Source: Olsenella_K absiana (GTDB lineage Bacteria > Actinomycetota > Coriobacteriia > Coriobacteriales > Atopobiaceae). From it: a stretch of 64,000 nucleotides of DNA. The notes beneath the pieces were generated by a model, which worked only from the letters and a program-made list of their open reading frames with translations, searched no databases and was not told where the DNA came from. Both the position numbers and the translations under genes were made by a program. The stretch is from positions 1 to 64,000 of the forward strand of contig NZ_JAZGJQ010000003.1 in assembly GCF_036408855.1 (NCBI RefSeq), read 5' to 3'. Of the stretch, positions 33,859 through 43,066 are shown piece after piece (positions within the stretch are counted from its first letter, which is position 1; every line of letters begins with the position of its first letter).

Positions 33859-34722
33859 GTGGGCACGCATGCCAAGCACGACGAGAGGCGGCGTCGGCTG
33901 CCGCGGTGGGCGGACCGGCTCATCACCGTGGGCCTCATCCTTCTCGGCGTGGGCCTCATGGTGTGGCCGTGGGTGGTAGATGCGCTCGAGGAGTACGGCG
34001 TGGGCGCGACCATCTCCGAGGTGTCGGCGCGTGTCGACTCGATGCCGTCGGGGGAGAGGCAGTGGTACCTCGACCAGGCGCGCTCCTACAACCAGGTGCT
34101 CGCCGGCGAGGAGCCGGACCTCGACCCCGCGGACATCGTCGACTACTCCAGGCAGCTCACCTACGACCGCGACCCCATGATGAGCTGGGTCGAGATTCCC
34201 TCCATCGACGTGAGCATGCCCATCTACCACGGCACGAGCGAGTCCGCGCTCATGGCCGGCGTCGGGCACCTGGAGGGCACGAGCCTGCCCGTGGGCGGGG
34301 CGTCCACCCACTGCGTCATCACCGCGCACTCGGGCATGCGGAACCTCCGCATGTTCGACGACATCCGCCAGCTCGTCCCGGGGGACCTGGTCCTTCTCCA
34401 CACCATGGGGGACACCTACGCCTACCGCGTGACGTCCTCGGAGGTGGTGTGGCCCGACGAGGTCTCCTCGCTCGGGATCGCTCCGGGCGAGGACTTGCTC
34501 ACCCTCGTGACCTGCACCCCCTACGGGGTGAACGACCATAGGCTCCTGGTGCACTGCGAGCGCACGGATTACGAGCCCGAGGAGGCCGAGGAGCAGGCGG
34601 CCGTCACGGAGCGCCACTGGGGCGCGCGCGAGTGGGCCGTCGTCGTGGTGGCCGCGGCGCTCGCCGGCGTCGCCGTGGACGTGGTGGTCCACCGTCGTCG
34701 CAAGGCGCGCCGGCGGGGCTAG
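33859..34722 (+). CDS. Class C (pilus) sortase
   Basis: 287 aa. Transpeptidase that polymerises LPxTG pilins. N-terminal membrane helix (LITVGLILLGVGLMVWPWVV); lid-type segment YDRDPMMSWVEIPSIDVSMP; catalytic His in HCVITAHSGM; catalytic Cys in LLTLVTCTPYGVNDHRLLVH, with the catalytic Arg in the last part; C-terminal helix EWAVVVVAAALAGVAVDVVV typical of class C. GTG start at 33859 with GGGGAGG upstream. Confidence 0.93.
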   Translation: MGTHAKHDERRRRLPRWADRLITVGLILLGVGLMVWPWVVDALEEYGVGATISEVSARVDSMPSGERQWYLDQARSYNQVLAGEEPDLDPADIVDYSRQLTYDRDPMMSWVEIPSIDVSMPIYHGTSESALMAGVGHLEGTSLPVGGASTHCVITAHSGMRNLRMFDDIRQLVPGDLVLLHTMGDTYAYRVTSSEVVWPDEVSSLGIAPGEDLLTLVTCTPYGVNDHRLLVHCERTDYEPEEAEEQAAVTERHWGAREWAVVVVAAALAGVAVDVVVHRRRKARRRG

Positions 34723-34833
34723 GCCCGGCCCAGGGGAGGGGGCGGCACGGGGCCGGGCCCGGCGGGCGCACGTCCTTCTCGGACGTGAACGCGGCGCGAC
34801 GCGGGTGCGACCCCCTTCCCCCGCGAGTCGCGC

Positions 34834-36093
34834 CTACCCGACGAGTGACGCCACGTTGATGCCCGTCACCACGACGCCCGTGGCCACCAAGAGCGCGTTC
34901 GTGAGCCGCGAGTTGGCGAAGGCGCCCATCACGCGCCTGGAGCTCGTGAGCCGGATCTGCGTGAAGATGGTGATTGGGAGCTGCAGCGAGAGTAGCGCCT
35001 GGGAGAGCACCAGGCCCTGGAAGGTGTCGCGCACCAGCAGGCACGCCAGGGTTGCCACGGCCATGCACAGCGCGACGCCCGCCGAGGAGTGCCGGTCGTG
35101 GATGTCGTACTCCTCGCCGAACATGCCCGCGCTGATGGTGCCAGCCGCCATTCCGGCGGTGACGGAGGAGGAGAGGCCGGCCAGCAGCAGCGCGATGGCG
35201 AAGATGGTCGACGCCGCGGGCCCCAGGATGGGGGAGAGCGTGGCCGCCGCGGTCGCGAGGTCGTCCACGACGACGCCGTGCGAGAAGAACGTCGTGGCGG
35301 CGAGTATCACCATCGCCGAGTTTATCGCCCAGCCGATCCCCATGGAGAAGAGCGTGTCGAAGAGCTCGTAGCGCAGTCGCTCGCGGACGACCTCCTCGCC
35401 CTGCTGCTCGTAGTGGACGCTCTGGATCACCTCGGAGTGCAGGAAGAGGTTGTGCGGCATAACGACGGCGCCCAGGACGCTCATCACGATGGCGGTCGAG
35501 CCCGCGGGGAAGCTCGGGGTGACCCAGGAGGCGGCCGCCTGCGGCCAGTCGACGCTCACCAGGGCGAGCTCGACGAGGAAGGCGATGCCGATCAGCGAGA
35601 CGAACGCGATGATCCAGCGCTCTATGCGCTTGTAGGAGTTGGTGGCGAGCATGGCGACGGAGGCCGCACCCACGAGGAGGCTGCCGACGCGCACCGGGAG
35701 GCCGAAGAGCATCTGGAGCGCGATCGCGCCGCCGAGGACCTCGGCCAGTGCGGTGGCGACGGTCGCCGCGTAGGCGGTGGCGAGGATGGCTGTGCCCAGC
35801 CAGCGCGGGAGGTGCTTGCGCGTGGCCTCGGCCAGGCAGTCTCCGGTGGCGATGCCGATGTGTGCGGCGTTGTGCTGCAGCAGGATGAGCATCAGGGTGG
35901 AGAGCGTGACCACCCACAGGAGGCCGTAGCCAAACTGCGAGCCCGCCGCCATGTTCGACGCCCAGTTGCCCGGGTCGATGAACCCGACCGTGACCAGCAG
36001 GCCGGGTCCGATGTGCCTCAGGATCTCGAGACCGCCGTGGCCCCCGGTCCTCTTTGCGCCGTAGCGCGCCGCCAGCTCCTCGCGAACGTCCAT
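34834..36093 (-). CDS. mntH: Nramp-type Mn2+/Fe2+ transporter
   Basis: 419 aa, about 11 membrane helices. Proton-coupled divalent metal uptake. Metal-binding motif in TM1, VTVGFIDPGNWASNMAAGSQ, and TM6 VVMPHNLFLHS, both diagnostic of Nramp. Start ATG 36093 with GAGGACGAG upstream; the frame runs 44 codons further without support. Divergent from a LysR gene, with an AT-rich gap. Relevant to the window's peroxide-defence genes since Mn supports oxidant resistance. Confidence 0.93.
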   Translation of the reverse strand: MDVREELAARYGAKRTGGHGGLEILRHIGPGLLVTVGFIDPGNWASNMAAGSQFGYGLLWVVTLSTLMLILLQHNAAHIGIATGDCLAEATRKHLPRWLGTAILATAYAATVATALAEVLGGAIALQMLFGLPVRVGSLLVGAASVAMLATNSYKRIERWIIAFVSLIGIAFLVELALVSVDWPQAAASWVTPSFPAGSTAIVMSVLGAVVMPHNLFLHSEVIQSVHYEQQGEEVVRERLRYELFDTLFSMGIGWAINSAMVILAATTFFSHGVVVDDLATAAATLSPILGPAASTIFAIALLLAGLSSSVTAGMAAGTISAGMFGEEYDIHDRHSSAGVALCMAVATLACLLVRDTFQGLVLSQALLSLQLPITIFTQIRLTSSRRVMGAFANSRLTNALLVATGVVVTGINVASLVG

Positions 36094-36144
36094 GTCTCGT
36101 CCTCGCTTCCTAGGCGCCCCCGGCGAAGAGGTCCGTAGCCCATG

Positions 36145-36170
36145 CAGGCCCGCCGCACGCGGCGGGCCTG
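36145..36170 (-). promoter_or_regulatory. Hairpin in the mntH leader
   Basis: CAGGCCCGCCG / CGGCGGGCCTG, 11-bp stem with a four-base loop, 52 bases before mntH. Could attenuate mntH; I cannot match it to a known Mn riboswitch. The AT-rich segment 36201-36240 likely holds the divergent promoters (TATAGT at 36233-36238 on the plus strand). Confidence 0.4.
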
Positions 36171-36349
36171 GGCCCATCCGAGCCTTCGGCGGGGGTGCCC
36201 CGTTATTATCAGTAACATGTATCATTATTCACTATAGTGCCGTGGCATATGCCGAGAACGGCAAATCAGCGCGGCGTGGTGCGGGCGTGTACCATCGAGG
36301 CTGTGGCGCGCGGTTCGGTCCGGCGCGCACGGGGACGGGAGGGGATGCC

Positions 36350-37279
36350 ATGACGCTGCAGCAGCTCCGCTATGTGGTCGAGGTGGCCACGGCGGGCTCC
36401 ATCACCGAGGCTGCGCGCAGGCTCTTCGTCGCGCAGCCGTCGCTCTCCAAGGCGGTCTCGGAGCTCGAGGCAGAGATGGGGATCACCATCTTCGAGCGCT
36501 CGAGCAAGGGCGTTGTGCCCACCGAGGACGGCACGCGGTTCCTCTCGTACGCGCGGCAGGTCGTCGAGCAGGCCGCCCTCCTCGAGGCCCAGTACAAGCA
36601 CGGCACCCCGCCGCGCCGCGTCTTCGGCGTCTCGAGCCAGCACTACGCCTTCGTGGTCAACGCCTTCGCCGAGCTGGTGCGCGAGCACGGCGAGAGCCGC
36701 TACGAGTTCAGCCTGCGCGAGGGGACCACCTTCGGCACCATCGAGGACGTGCGCCTGCAGCGCTCCGAGCTGGGCGTGCTCTATCGGAACGACTTCAACC
36801 GAGAGGTGCTCACCAGCGCCATCCGCGATGCCGAGCTGCGCTTCGAGCCGCTCTTCGAGGCCCGCGAGCACGTGTTTGTAAGCCGCGCCAACCCCCTGGC
36901 GGCGCGCGCGTCCGTGACGCTCGCGGACCTGGCGCCCTATCCGCGCCTCTCCTACGACCAGGGCTCGCGCAACTCGTTCTACTTCGCCGAGGAGCCCCAC
37001 ATCACCGAGCAGGTCGACAAGGCCGTCGTCGTCACGGACCGCGCGACCCTCTTCAACCTGCTCATTGGACTCGACGGGTACACGGTCTCCTCGGGCATCC
37101 TGAGTGCGGACCTCAACGGCGACGAGATCGTCGCGGTGCCGCTCGCGGACGGCGGAACCATGGAGCTGGGCTACATCCACCAGCCGCGTCGGCCCCTCTC
37201 GCCCATGGCGGAGCGCTACCTCGAGCACCTGAGCGCCTACGTTGCAAAGTACATAGCCTCTGGCTATAGCAAGCAATAG
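36350..37279 (+). CDS. LysR family transcriptional regulator
   Basis: 309 aa. N-terminal HTH: LQQLRYVVEVATAGSITEAA, FVAQPSLSKAVSELEAEMGI, FERSSKGVVPTEDG. C-terminal substrate-binding fold (FGVSSQHYAFVVNAFAELV, VLYRNDFNREVL). ATG 36350 is the canonical family start. It is 73 bp upstream of, and co-directional with, the MetE-like gene, with a palindrome between them, so it may control sulfur-amino-acid metabolism. Ligand unknown. Confidence 0.9.
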   Translation: MTLQQLRYVVEVATAGSITEAARRLFVAQPSLSKAVSELEAEMGITIFERSSKGVVPTEDGTRFLSYARQVVEQAALLEAQYKHGTPPRRVFGVSSQHYAFVVNAFAELVREHGESRYEFSLREGTTFGTIEDVRLQRSELGVLYRNDFNREVLTSAIRDAELRFEPLFEAREHVFVSRANPLAARASVTLADLAPYPRLSYDQGSRNSFYFAEEPHITEQVDKAVVVTDRATLFNLLIGLDGYTVSSGILSADLNGDEIVAVPLADGGTMELGYIHQPRRPLSPMAERYLEHLSAYVAKYIASGYSKQ

Positions 37280-37313
37280 CGCATCGATAGTTCCTTTGGC
37301 TTCTCACAAGGGG

Positions 37314-37331
37314 CACCATATCTGGTGTCAA
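37314..37331 (+). promoter_or_regulatory. LysR-type palindrome before the MetE-like gene
   Basis: GCACCATATCTGGTGTC lies in a dyad (GACACCAGATATGGTGCC in complement) with six to seven paired bases per side, 22-39 bases before the start codon. Confidence 0.5.
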
Positions 37332-37352
37332 CGACAGGAGAGAGGTAGCCCC

Positions 37353-38480
37353 ATGAGCATTGCATATGACAAGAAGACCCCGCATCGCTTCGACGTGGTC
37401 GGTAGCTTCCTCAGGCCCGCGCGCCTGAAGCAGGCCCGTGTCGACTGGAAGGCCGGGCGTATCTCGGCCGAGGAGCTCACGGCCATCGAGGACGAGTGCG
37501 TCCGGGACCTGGTCGCAAAGGAGAAGGCCGCCGGCCTGGGCGTGATCACCGACGGCGAGTTCCGCCGCGAGACCTGGCACCTCGACTTCATGTGGGCGTT
37601 CGACGGCGTGGCGCACAAGCCCACCGAGACCGGCCTGCCCTTCCACGACGAGGCGGCAAAGATCGACGACACCTACCTCACCGGGAAGATTGCCTATAGC
37701 GGCGGCCACCCGTTTATCCAGCACTTCCGCTTCGTCCAGGCGCTCGAGGACGAGAAGTGCGTGGCCAAGCTCACGATCCCTGCGCCTGCGCAGTTCTATG
37801 AGCAGTTCGCGATGCCCTTCAACCTCGAGGCCACGCGCCGCTACTACGAGACGGACGAGGAGCTCGCCGATGACGTCGTGGCGGCCTACCGCGCCTTTAT
37901 CGCCGACGTGTATGCCGCGGGCTGCCGCAACCTGCAGTTCGACGACTGCTCGTGGGGCATGGTCGTGGACCCGCACGCCGAGCAGTTCTTCGGTACGGAC
38001 GCGGCAGGCCTCGAGCGCGTGAAGGAGGCCCTGCTCGACGTCAACAACCGCGCACTCGAGGGGCGTCCCGCCGACCTCACGGTGAACACCCACGTGTGCC
38101 GCGGCAACTTCCACTCCACCTGGGCCTGCGAGGGCGGCTACGACGACGTGGCAGACTTCCTGCTCGCCCGCGAGGACGTCGACGCCTTCTTCCTGGAGTT
38201 CGACGACGCGCGCTCGGGCGGCTTCGAGCCGCTGGCCAAGGTGCCGGCGGGCAAGAAGGTTGTGCTGGGGCTCGTCACGACCAAGAGGGGTGCGCTCGAG
38301 GACCCCGAGGCCATTGTCGCGCGCATCCGCGAGGCGGAGAAGTACGTGCCGCTCGAGAGCCTGTGCCTCTCGCCGCAGTGCGGCTTTGCGTCGTGCGAGA
38401 TTGGCAACAAGCTCACCGAGGACGAGCAGTGGGCGAAGGTCGCCCTCGTACGCGAGGTTGCCGAGCGCGTCTGGGGATAG
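37353..38480 (+). CDS. MetE C-terminal-like methyltransferase (YxjG/YxjH family)
   Basis: 375 aa, corresponding to the catalytic C-terminal half of cobalamin-independent methionine synthase. FDVVGSFLRPARLKQARVDW, GVITDGEFRRETWHLDF, IPAPAQFYEQF, LQFDDCSWGM, zinc ligands expected in VNTHVCRGNFHSTWACEGGYD and LSPQCGFASCEIG. Members make methionine from homocysteine with small methyl donors; the donor here is unknown. ATG 37353 has CAGGAGAGAGG upstream. Confidence 0.9.
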   Translation: MSIAYDKKTPHRFDVVGSFLRPARLKQARVDWKAGRISAEELTAIEDECVRDLVAKEKAAGLGVITDGEFRRETWHLDFMWAFDGVAHKPTETGLPFHDEAAKIDDTYLTGKIAYSGGHPFIQHFRFVQALEDEKCVAKLTIPAPAQFYEQFAMPFNLEATRRYYETDEELADDVVAAYRAFIADVYAAGCRNLQFDDCSWGMVVDPHAEQFFGTDAAGLERVKEALLDVNNRALEGRPADLTVNTHVCRGNFHSTWACEGGYDDVADFLLAREDVDAFFLEFDDARSGGFEPLAKVPAGKKVVLGLVTTKRGALEDPEAIVARIREAEKYVPLESLCLSPQCGFASCEIGNKLTEDEQWAKVALVREVAERVWG

Positions 38481-38647
38481 GCCGCGTGGGCCCGGGGCCA
38501 GACGTTGCCGCGGCGGCGTCCGGCCCGCGGTGGCGTCCGACCACGTGGGCCCGTCCGAAAGTGCCCTCTCATGGCGCCCCCTCGTCTGGGAGGATGGGGC
38601 GCGATGTGGGCGCACTGGCCCTCGCGGTCGGGCGCTCGAAGCGAAAC

Positions 38648-38716
38648 TACGCACGGTTGTACTTAAGGTATCTGAAATGCCTGCAAATCCACAAACCTAA
38701 ACTCAGTCGTGCGTAA
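38648..38716. repeat. TTACGCACGG element, copy 2
   Basis: 69 bp from TACGCACGGTTG to CAGTCGTGCGTAA, AT-rich inside, in the MetE-like/enolase gap. Ends match copies at 23490 and 48915. Confidence 0.7.
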
Positions 38717-38792
38717 TTTCACGCTCAAGGCTACTCGCTGTTCCTAGTGGGAGGTCGAAGAGACGACTGGCGGGGCCAAGGAATCCAGGTGG

Positions 38793-38841
38793 CCGAGCCG
38801 CGCCGGCCTCCCGAAGAGCCGCGCCGGCCTTCCGAAGAGCG
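38793..38841. repeat. Tandem repeat GAGCCGCGCCGGCCT
   Basis: Two direct units of about 21 bp (GAGCCGCGCCGGCCT then CCCGAA or TCCGAA) and a partial third, in the gene-free stretch 38481-39020. Confidence 0.65.
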
Positions 38842-38936
38842 TGGCGCGTGCTGTCCACCAGATCCCAAAAAGGGCCAAAACAAAAAGGGCCATAAAGAGG
38901 CGAGCCCCGCGTTATTGTCGCCCAGGATGGGTACAC

Positions 38937-38956
38937 ATAAGTAAGGTTAGGTAAAC
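38937..38956 (+). promoter_or_regulatory. DtxR/IdeR-box-like site before enolase
   Basis: ATAAGTAAGGTTAGGTAAAC, 65 bases before the start codon. Matches the site before the DUF438 gene at 17 of 20 positions. Confidence 0.45.
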
Positions 38957-39020
38957 ATACGTGTGGACGAGGGGACGAGAACTCGGCCCCGTCCGACGAC
39001 GAAACGAAAGGTTGCACACC

Positions 39021-40316
39021 ATGAGCACCATCGAGAAGGTCCACGCGCGAGAGGTCCTGGACTCCCGCGGCAACCCCACGGTCGAGGCAGAGGTCACGCT
39101 CGCGGACGGCTCCGTCGGCAGGGCCATCGTCCCCTCGGGCGCTTCTACCGGCGAGTTCGAGGCCGTGGAGCTGCGCGACGGAGATGCCGGCCGCTACCAG
39201 GGCAAGGGCGTCGAGAAGGCCGTCGCCCACGTGAACGGCGAGGCGCGCGAGGCGGTTCTCGGCCTGGACGCGCGCAGCCAGCGCACCGTCGACGCCGCGC
39301 TCGTCGAGGCCGACGGCACCCCCAACAAGGGCAAGCTCGGCGCCAACGCGATTCTGGGTGTGAGCCTGGCAACCGCCCGCGCGGCAGCGCAGTCCGCGGG
39401 CCTGCCGCTCTACGCCTACCTTGGCGGCCCCAACGCGCATACGCTGCCGACGCCGATGATGAACATCCTGAACGGCGGCGTTCATGCCGACAACAACGTG
39501 GACTTCCAGGAGTTCATGATCATGCCCGTCGGTGCTCCCGACTTCCACACCGCGCTGCGCTGGTCGGCCGAGGTCTACCACACCCTGAAGGGCGTGCTCA
39601 AGGACGCGGGCCTCTCCACCGGCGTGGGCGACGAGGGCGGTTTCGCCCCCGACCTCAAGACCAACGCCGAGCCCTTCGAGTACCTCATGAAGGCAGTCGA
39701 GAAGGCGGGCTTCAAGCCCGGCGAGGACTTCGTCTTCGCCATGGACCCCGCCACGAGCGAGCTCTTTGACGCCGCCACCGGCACCTACGTCCTCAAGGGC
39801 GAGGGCCGCACGCTCACGAGCGCCGAGATGGTCGACTACTGGGACAAGCTCGTCTCGTCCTACCCGATCATCTCGATCGAGGACGGCCTTGCCGAGGAGG
39901 ACTGGGACGGCTGGCGCCAGCTAACCGAGCGCCTCGGTAGGCGCGTGCAGCTGGTGGGCGACGACCTGTTCGTCACCAACACCGCCCGCCTCTCGCGCGG
40001 CATCGAGCTGGGCGCGGCAAACGCGCTGCTCGTAAAGGTCAACCAGATCGGCACCCTCACCGAGACCCTCGAGGCCATGCAGACGGCGCAGCGCGCCCGC
40101 TACGCCACGATCGTCTCGCACCGCTCGGGCGAGACCGAGGACACCACGATCGCCGACCTGGCCGTGGCGACCAACGCGGGCCAGATCAAGACCGGCGCGC
40201 CCGCGCGCTCCGACCGCGTGGCCAAGTACAACCAGCTGCTCCGCATCGAGGAGGAGCTGGGCGACGCCGCCGAATACGCCGGCCGCTCCGCGTTCTACAA
40301 CATCTCGCGCGCATAG
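39021..40316 (+). CDS. eno: Enolase
   Basis: 431 aa. Converts 2-phosphoglycerate to phosphoenolpyruvate. Starts IEKVHAREVLDSRGNPTVE; PSGASTGEFEAVELRDGD; MMNILNGGVHADNNVDFQEF; catalytic Glu in GDEGGFAPDL; Mg ligands in FAMDPATSE and ISIEDGLAEEDWDGW; catalytic Lys in LLVKVNQIGTLTET; signature IVSHRSGETEDTTIADLA. ATG 39021 fits the conserved N-terminus. Strong codon bias. Monocistronic, with a terminator downstream. Confidence 0.98.
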   Translation: MSTIEKVHAREVLDSRGNPTVEAEVTLADGSVGRAIVPSGASTGEFEAVELRDGDAGRYQGKGVEKAVAHVNGEAREAVLGLDARSQRTVDAALVEADGTPNKGKLGANAILGVSLATARAAAQSAGLPLYAYLGGPNAHTLPTPMMNILNGGVHADNNVDFQEFMIMPVGAPDFHTALRWSAEVYHTLKGVLKDAGLSTGVGDEGGFAPDLKTNAEPFEYLMKAVEKAGFKPGEDFVFAMDPATSELFDAATGTYVLKGEGRTLTSAEMVDYWDKLVSSYPIISIEDGLAEEDWDGWRQLTERLGRRVQLVGDDLFVTNTARLSRGIELGAANALLVKVNQIGTLTETLEAMQTAQRARYATIVSHRSGETEDTTIADLAVATNAGQIKTGAPARSDRVAKYNQLLRIEEELGDAAEYAGRSAFYNISRA

Positions 40317-40393
40317 AAGAACTCGGAGCAAGGCTGGCGGGCTAGGGACATCTGGCAGGCTAGGGACATCCGCGGCTTCTACGTAGACGCAAC

Positions 40394-40424
40394 GCGGCGG
40401 TGCGGGGCAAGCCCGCACCGCCGC
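40394..40424. terminator. Bidirectional hairpin between eno and the cation efflux gene
   Basis: Perfect GCGGCGGTGCGGG / CCCGCACCGCCGC, 13-bp stem, between convergent genes. Confidence 0.75.
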
Positions 40425-40465
40425 GCTCTTCTCGCCCGCGCCTGCCAGGCGAGCGCCCGGGGAGG

Positions 40466-41665
40466 CTAGTCCGTGACGTCGCTGTCGAGCGCGGCGCGCA
40501 CGGTGTAGTCGGGGAAGGCATCCTCGACCTCGCGCACGATCTGGTGGAACTCGCCTTGGCGGTCGGGCGACTCGAAGGCGATGATCACGTCGAACTCGAG
40601 CAGGTGACGAGCCTCGTCCACGTGGAAGCCGTGGAACTGCAGCACGTGGTCGTGGCCCACGACGATGCGCCTCACGCGTTCGCGCATGTCGGCGACGGCC
40701 TTGCTGGTGTTCCTCGAGTAGATGCCCACGGCCGCGATGATGACCTGGCCGTCCGTGCGCTCGAAGACGTGCTGGGCGATGCGCCGCTCGAGCTCGTCGA
40801 CCTCCTCGGCCGTGGTTGTGTCGGGGACTTCGACGTGGACCGACCCGACCCTGCGCTCGGGCCCGTAGCTGCTGAGGATGAGGTCGTAGACGCCCAGGAC
40901 GCGGTCCTCCTCGGCAATGACGCCCTTGACCTTCTCGGCGAGCTCCGGGCTCATGCGCTCGCCGAGGATCTGGCTGAGCGTCTGCCAGAGCATCTCGAGG
41001 CCGGCCTTCGCGATGAACGCGGAGATGACGGCGCCGACCCAGGCCTCAAGCGAGATGCCGAACGCCAGGTAGACCAAGGCGGCACCCAGCGTGGACACGG
41101 AGAGCACCGCGTCCGAGAGCGCGTCCTGGCCCGAGGCCACGAGCGAGTCTGCGTTGACGCGTCGGCCGACCGACTGCACGTGGCGGCCGAGGAGCACCTT
41201 GGCAACGACGCCGGCGGCGACCACGACCAGCGCGGCGGCGGAGTAGTCCGGCGTCTCGGGCGAGATGATCTTCTGCACGGACTCCACGCCGGAGGTGATG
41301 CCGGCGTACAGCACGATGACCGAGATGACCATCGCCGTGAGGTACTCGACGCGGCCGTAGCCCATGGGGTGGCGCTTGTCCGGCGCGCGTCCGGCGAGCT
41401 TGGTGCCCACGATCGTGATGACCGAGGAGAGCGCGTCGGAGAGGTTGTTTACGGCGTCGAGGGTGATGGCGATGGAGTTCGAGAGGACGCCCACCGCGGC
41501 CTTGAACCCGGCGAGCAGCACGTTGGCCACGATGCCGAGGATGCTGGTGCGGACGATGGTCCTCTCGCGGTCGGTGGTCGGGATGGGCGAGGGCGCCTTG
41601 CCCTTCTTACGTCCGGGCGCGGGTGCCTTGTCCCTCTCGTTGTCCTCCGTGTTCATGATGCTCAT
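40466..41665 (-). CDS. Cation diffusion facilitator family transporter
   Basis: 399 aa. Six helices in the CDF domain: SILGIVANVLLAGFKAAVGV, metal site SIAITLDAVNNLSDALSSV (DxxxNxxD variant of the HxxxD motif) and LVASGQDALSDAVLSVSTL, with basic loop RRVNADSL. The C-terminal cytoplasmic domain has SSYGPERRVGSVHVEVPD. Exports divalent metal, perhaps Mn or Fe given the Asn/Asp-rich site. ATG at 41665 overlaps the regulator stop codon (ATGA). Third gene of the gpx-ohrR-like operon. Confidence 0.9.
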   Translation of the reverse strand: MSIMNTEDNERDKAPAPGRKKGKAPSPIPTTDRERTIVRTSILGIVANVLLAGFKAAVGVLSNSIAITLDAVNNLSDALSSVITIVGTKLAGRAPDKRHPMGYGRVEYLTAMVISVIVLYAGITSGVESVQKIISPETPDYSAAALVVVAAGVVAKVLLGRHVQSVGRRVNADSLVASGQDALSDAVLSVSTLGAALVYLAFGISLEAWVGAVISAFIAKAGLEMLWQTLSQILGERMSPELAEKVKGVIAEEDRVLGVYDLILSSYGPERRVGSVHVEVPDTTTAEEVDELERRIAQHVFERTDGQVIIAAVGIYSRNTSKAVADMRERVRRIVVGHDHVLQFHGFHVDEARHLLEFDVIIAFESPDRQGEFHQIVREVEDAFPDYTVRAALDSDVTD

Positions 41666-42234
41666 TCCCCGTCCTCTCCTTTCGTCTGCGCGCATGTGCC
41701 GGTACCGCCCGCCCCGCCGCCGCGGACCTGGGTGAGCACCTTGACCAGGAGGCGCTTGAGCTCGACGGCCTCCTCGGGAGAGAGGTGCACGTGGCAGGCC
41801 ATCTCCGGGGGGACGGAGGCGGCGCGGTCGCGGAGGGCGCGGCCCTCGGGCGTGAGGCTGACCTCGAGGACGCGGGCGTCGGCGACGCTCCTCTCGCGGG
41901 TCACGTAGCCCCGGTCCTCGAGCTTCTTGAGGACCGGCGTGAGCGTGCCGGAGTCCAGGTAGAGCCTCTCGCCGAGGCTCCGCACGCTCGTCACCTGCTC
42001 CTCCCAGAGAACCATCATGCAGAGGTACTGCGTGTAGGTGAGGCCGAGGGGGGCGAGAAGAGGCTGGTAGCTGCGCACGACCTCCTTGGAGCAGGCGTAG
42101 AGCGGGAAGCACAGCTGGTTGTCGAGGAGGAGCGCCTCACAGGAGGGGTCGTCGCGGGAGGCGGCGGCCGCCCCCTCGGCGCCCGGGGCGCCGGGGCCGG
42201 TCGGCCCCAGGTCCTTCTCGGACGTCGCGCCCAC
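41662..42234 (-). CDS. MarR/OhrR-like regulator
   Basis: 190 aa. OhrR-type N-terminus LLLDNQLCFPLYACSKEVVR places the peroxide-sensing Cys; HTH SLGERLYLDSGTLTPVLKKL and wing YVTRERSVADARVLEVSL. Before the domain is a non-conserved 35-residue tail, MGATSEKDLGPTGPGAPG, containing a GTCCTTCTC motif in complement. GTG start overlaps the gpx stop (TAGTG). Likely responds to organic hydroperoxides and controls gpx and the efflux gene. Confidence 0.87.
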   Translation of the reverse strand: MGATSEKDLGPTGPGAPGAEGAAAASRDDPSCEALLLDNQLCFPLYACSKEVVRSYQPLLAPLGLTYTQYLCMMVLWEEQVTSVRSLGERLYLDSGTLTPVLKKLEDRGYVTRERSVADARVLEVSLTPEGRALRDRAASVPPEMACHVHLSPEEAVELKRLLVKVLTQVRGGGAGGTGTCAQTKGEDGE

Positions 42235-42794
42235 TAGAGTTCCGCCTCGATTGCGCGCTCGACCTCGGCCATGTCGGCGGTGGGCTCGAAGCGCGCCACG
42301 AGGTGGCCGTCGCGCGCGACGAGGAACTTGGTGAAGTTCCACATGACGTAGGCCTTGTCGCCGTACTTCTTGTTGTTCATACGGGCGAACTTCTCGAGTG
42401 CCTTTGCCTTGATGCCGCTGCCGAAGCCCTGGAAGGGGCGCTCCGTCGCGAGCGCGGCGAAGAGCGCATCGGCGGTGTCACCGTTCACGTCGAGCTTCTT
42501 GAAGCGGGGGAACTCGGTGTTGAACTTGAGGGAGCAGAACCGGTTGATCTCCTCGTCGGACTCGGGCGCCTGGTCGGCGAACTGGTTGCAGGGGAAGTCC
42601 AGGATCTCGAAGCCCTGGTCGCGGTGGGCGGCGTAGATGCGCTCGAGGTCCTCGTACTGGGGCGTGAAGCCGCAGCCGGTCGCTGTGTTCACGACGAGCA
42701 GCACCTTGCCGTCGTAGTCGTGGAGGCTGACGGCGCTGCCGTCCTGCGCGGTCACGCTGAAGTCGTGGTAGTCCACGGTCTTGTCGGATGCCAT
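42234..42794 (-). CDS. Glutathione peroxidase family thiol peroxidase
   Basis: 186 aa. Motifs in order: VLLVVNTATGCGFTPQYEDL (peroxidatic Cys), ILDFPCNQFADQAP (second Cys and Gln), and VMWNFTKFLVARDG (Trp and Asn). Bacterial members usually use thioredoxin rather than glutathione. It heads an operon with an OhrR-like sensor and a cation exporter. GGAGGGAGCCACC precedes the ATG. Confidence 0.95.
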   Translation of the reverse strand: MASDKTVDYHDFSVTAQDGSAVSLHDYDGKVLLVVNTATGCGFTPQYEDLERIYAAHRDQGFEILDFPCNQFADQAPESDEEINRFCSLKFNTEFPRFKKLDVNGDTADALFAALATERPFQGFGSGIKAKALEKFARMNNKKYGDKAYVMWNFTKFLVARDGHLVARFEPTADMAEVERAIEAEL

Positions 42795-43066
42795 GGTGGC
42801 TCCCTCCTCCGGGCCTCGCCCGGCGCTTGGTTACGCGTCCAGTATGCGCCGACGCGGAGGGTGCGCTTGCAAAAAGATGGGACACAACCGATTGCACACA
42901 ATGAGATTGTGGAACGGGGGCACGGCTCGCGCCGCCTGGGGGAGCCCGGGTGGTCGCGGGCTCCGCGGTGAGGCCGGCTGGGGGAGAAACTCGGGGGGTC
43001 GCGGGCTCCGTGGCGCGGGTGATGGTAGGCTACCTCCTGTGCGGATTGCGGAGAGGGGTTGCGAGG
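42795..43066. other. Intergenic gap, no feature seen
   Basis: Divergent gap between gpx and the hydrolase gene. GC-rich direct repeats (GGTCGCGGGCTCCG, twice, 42952-42965 and 42997-43010). No clear promoter. Confidence 0.35.
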
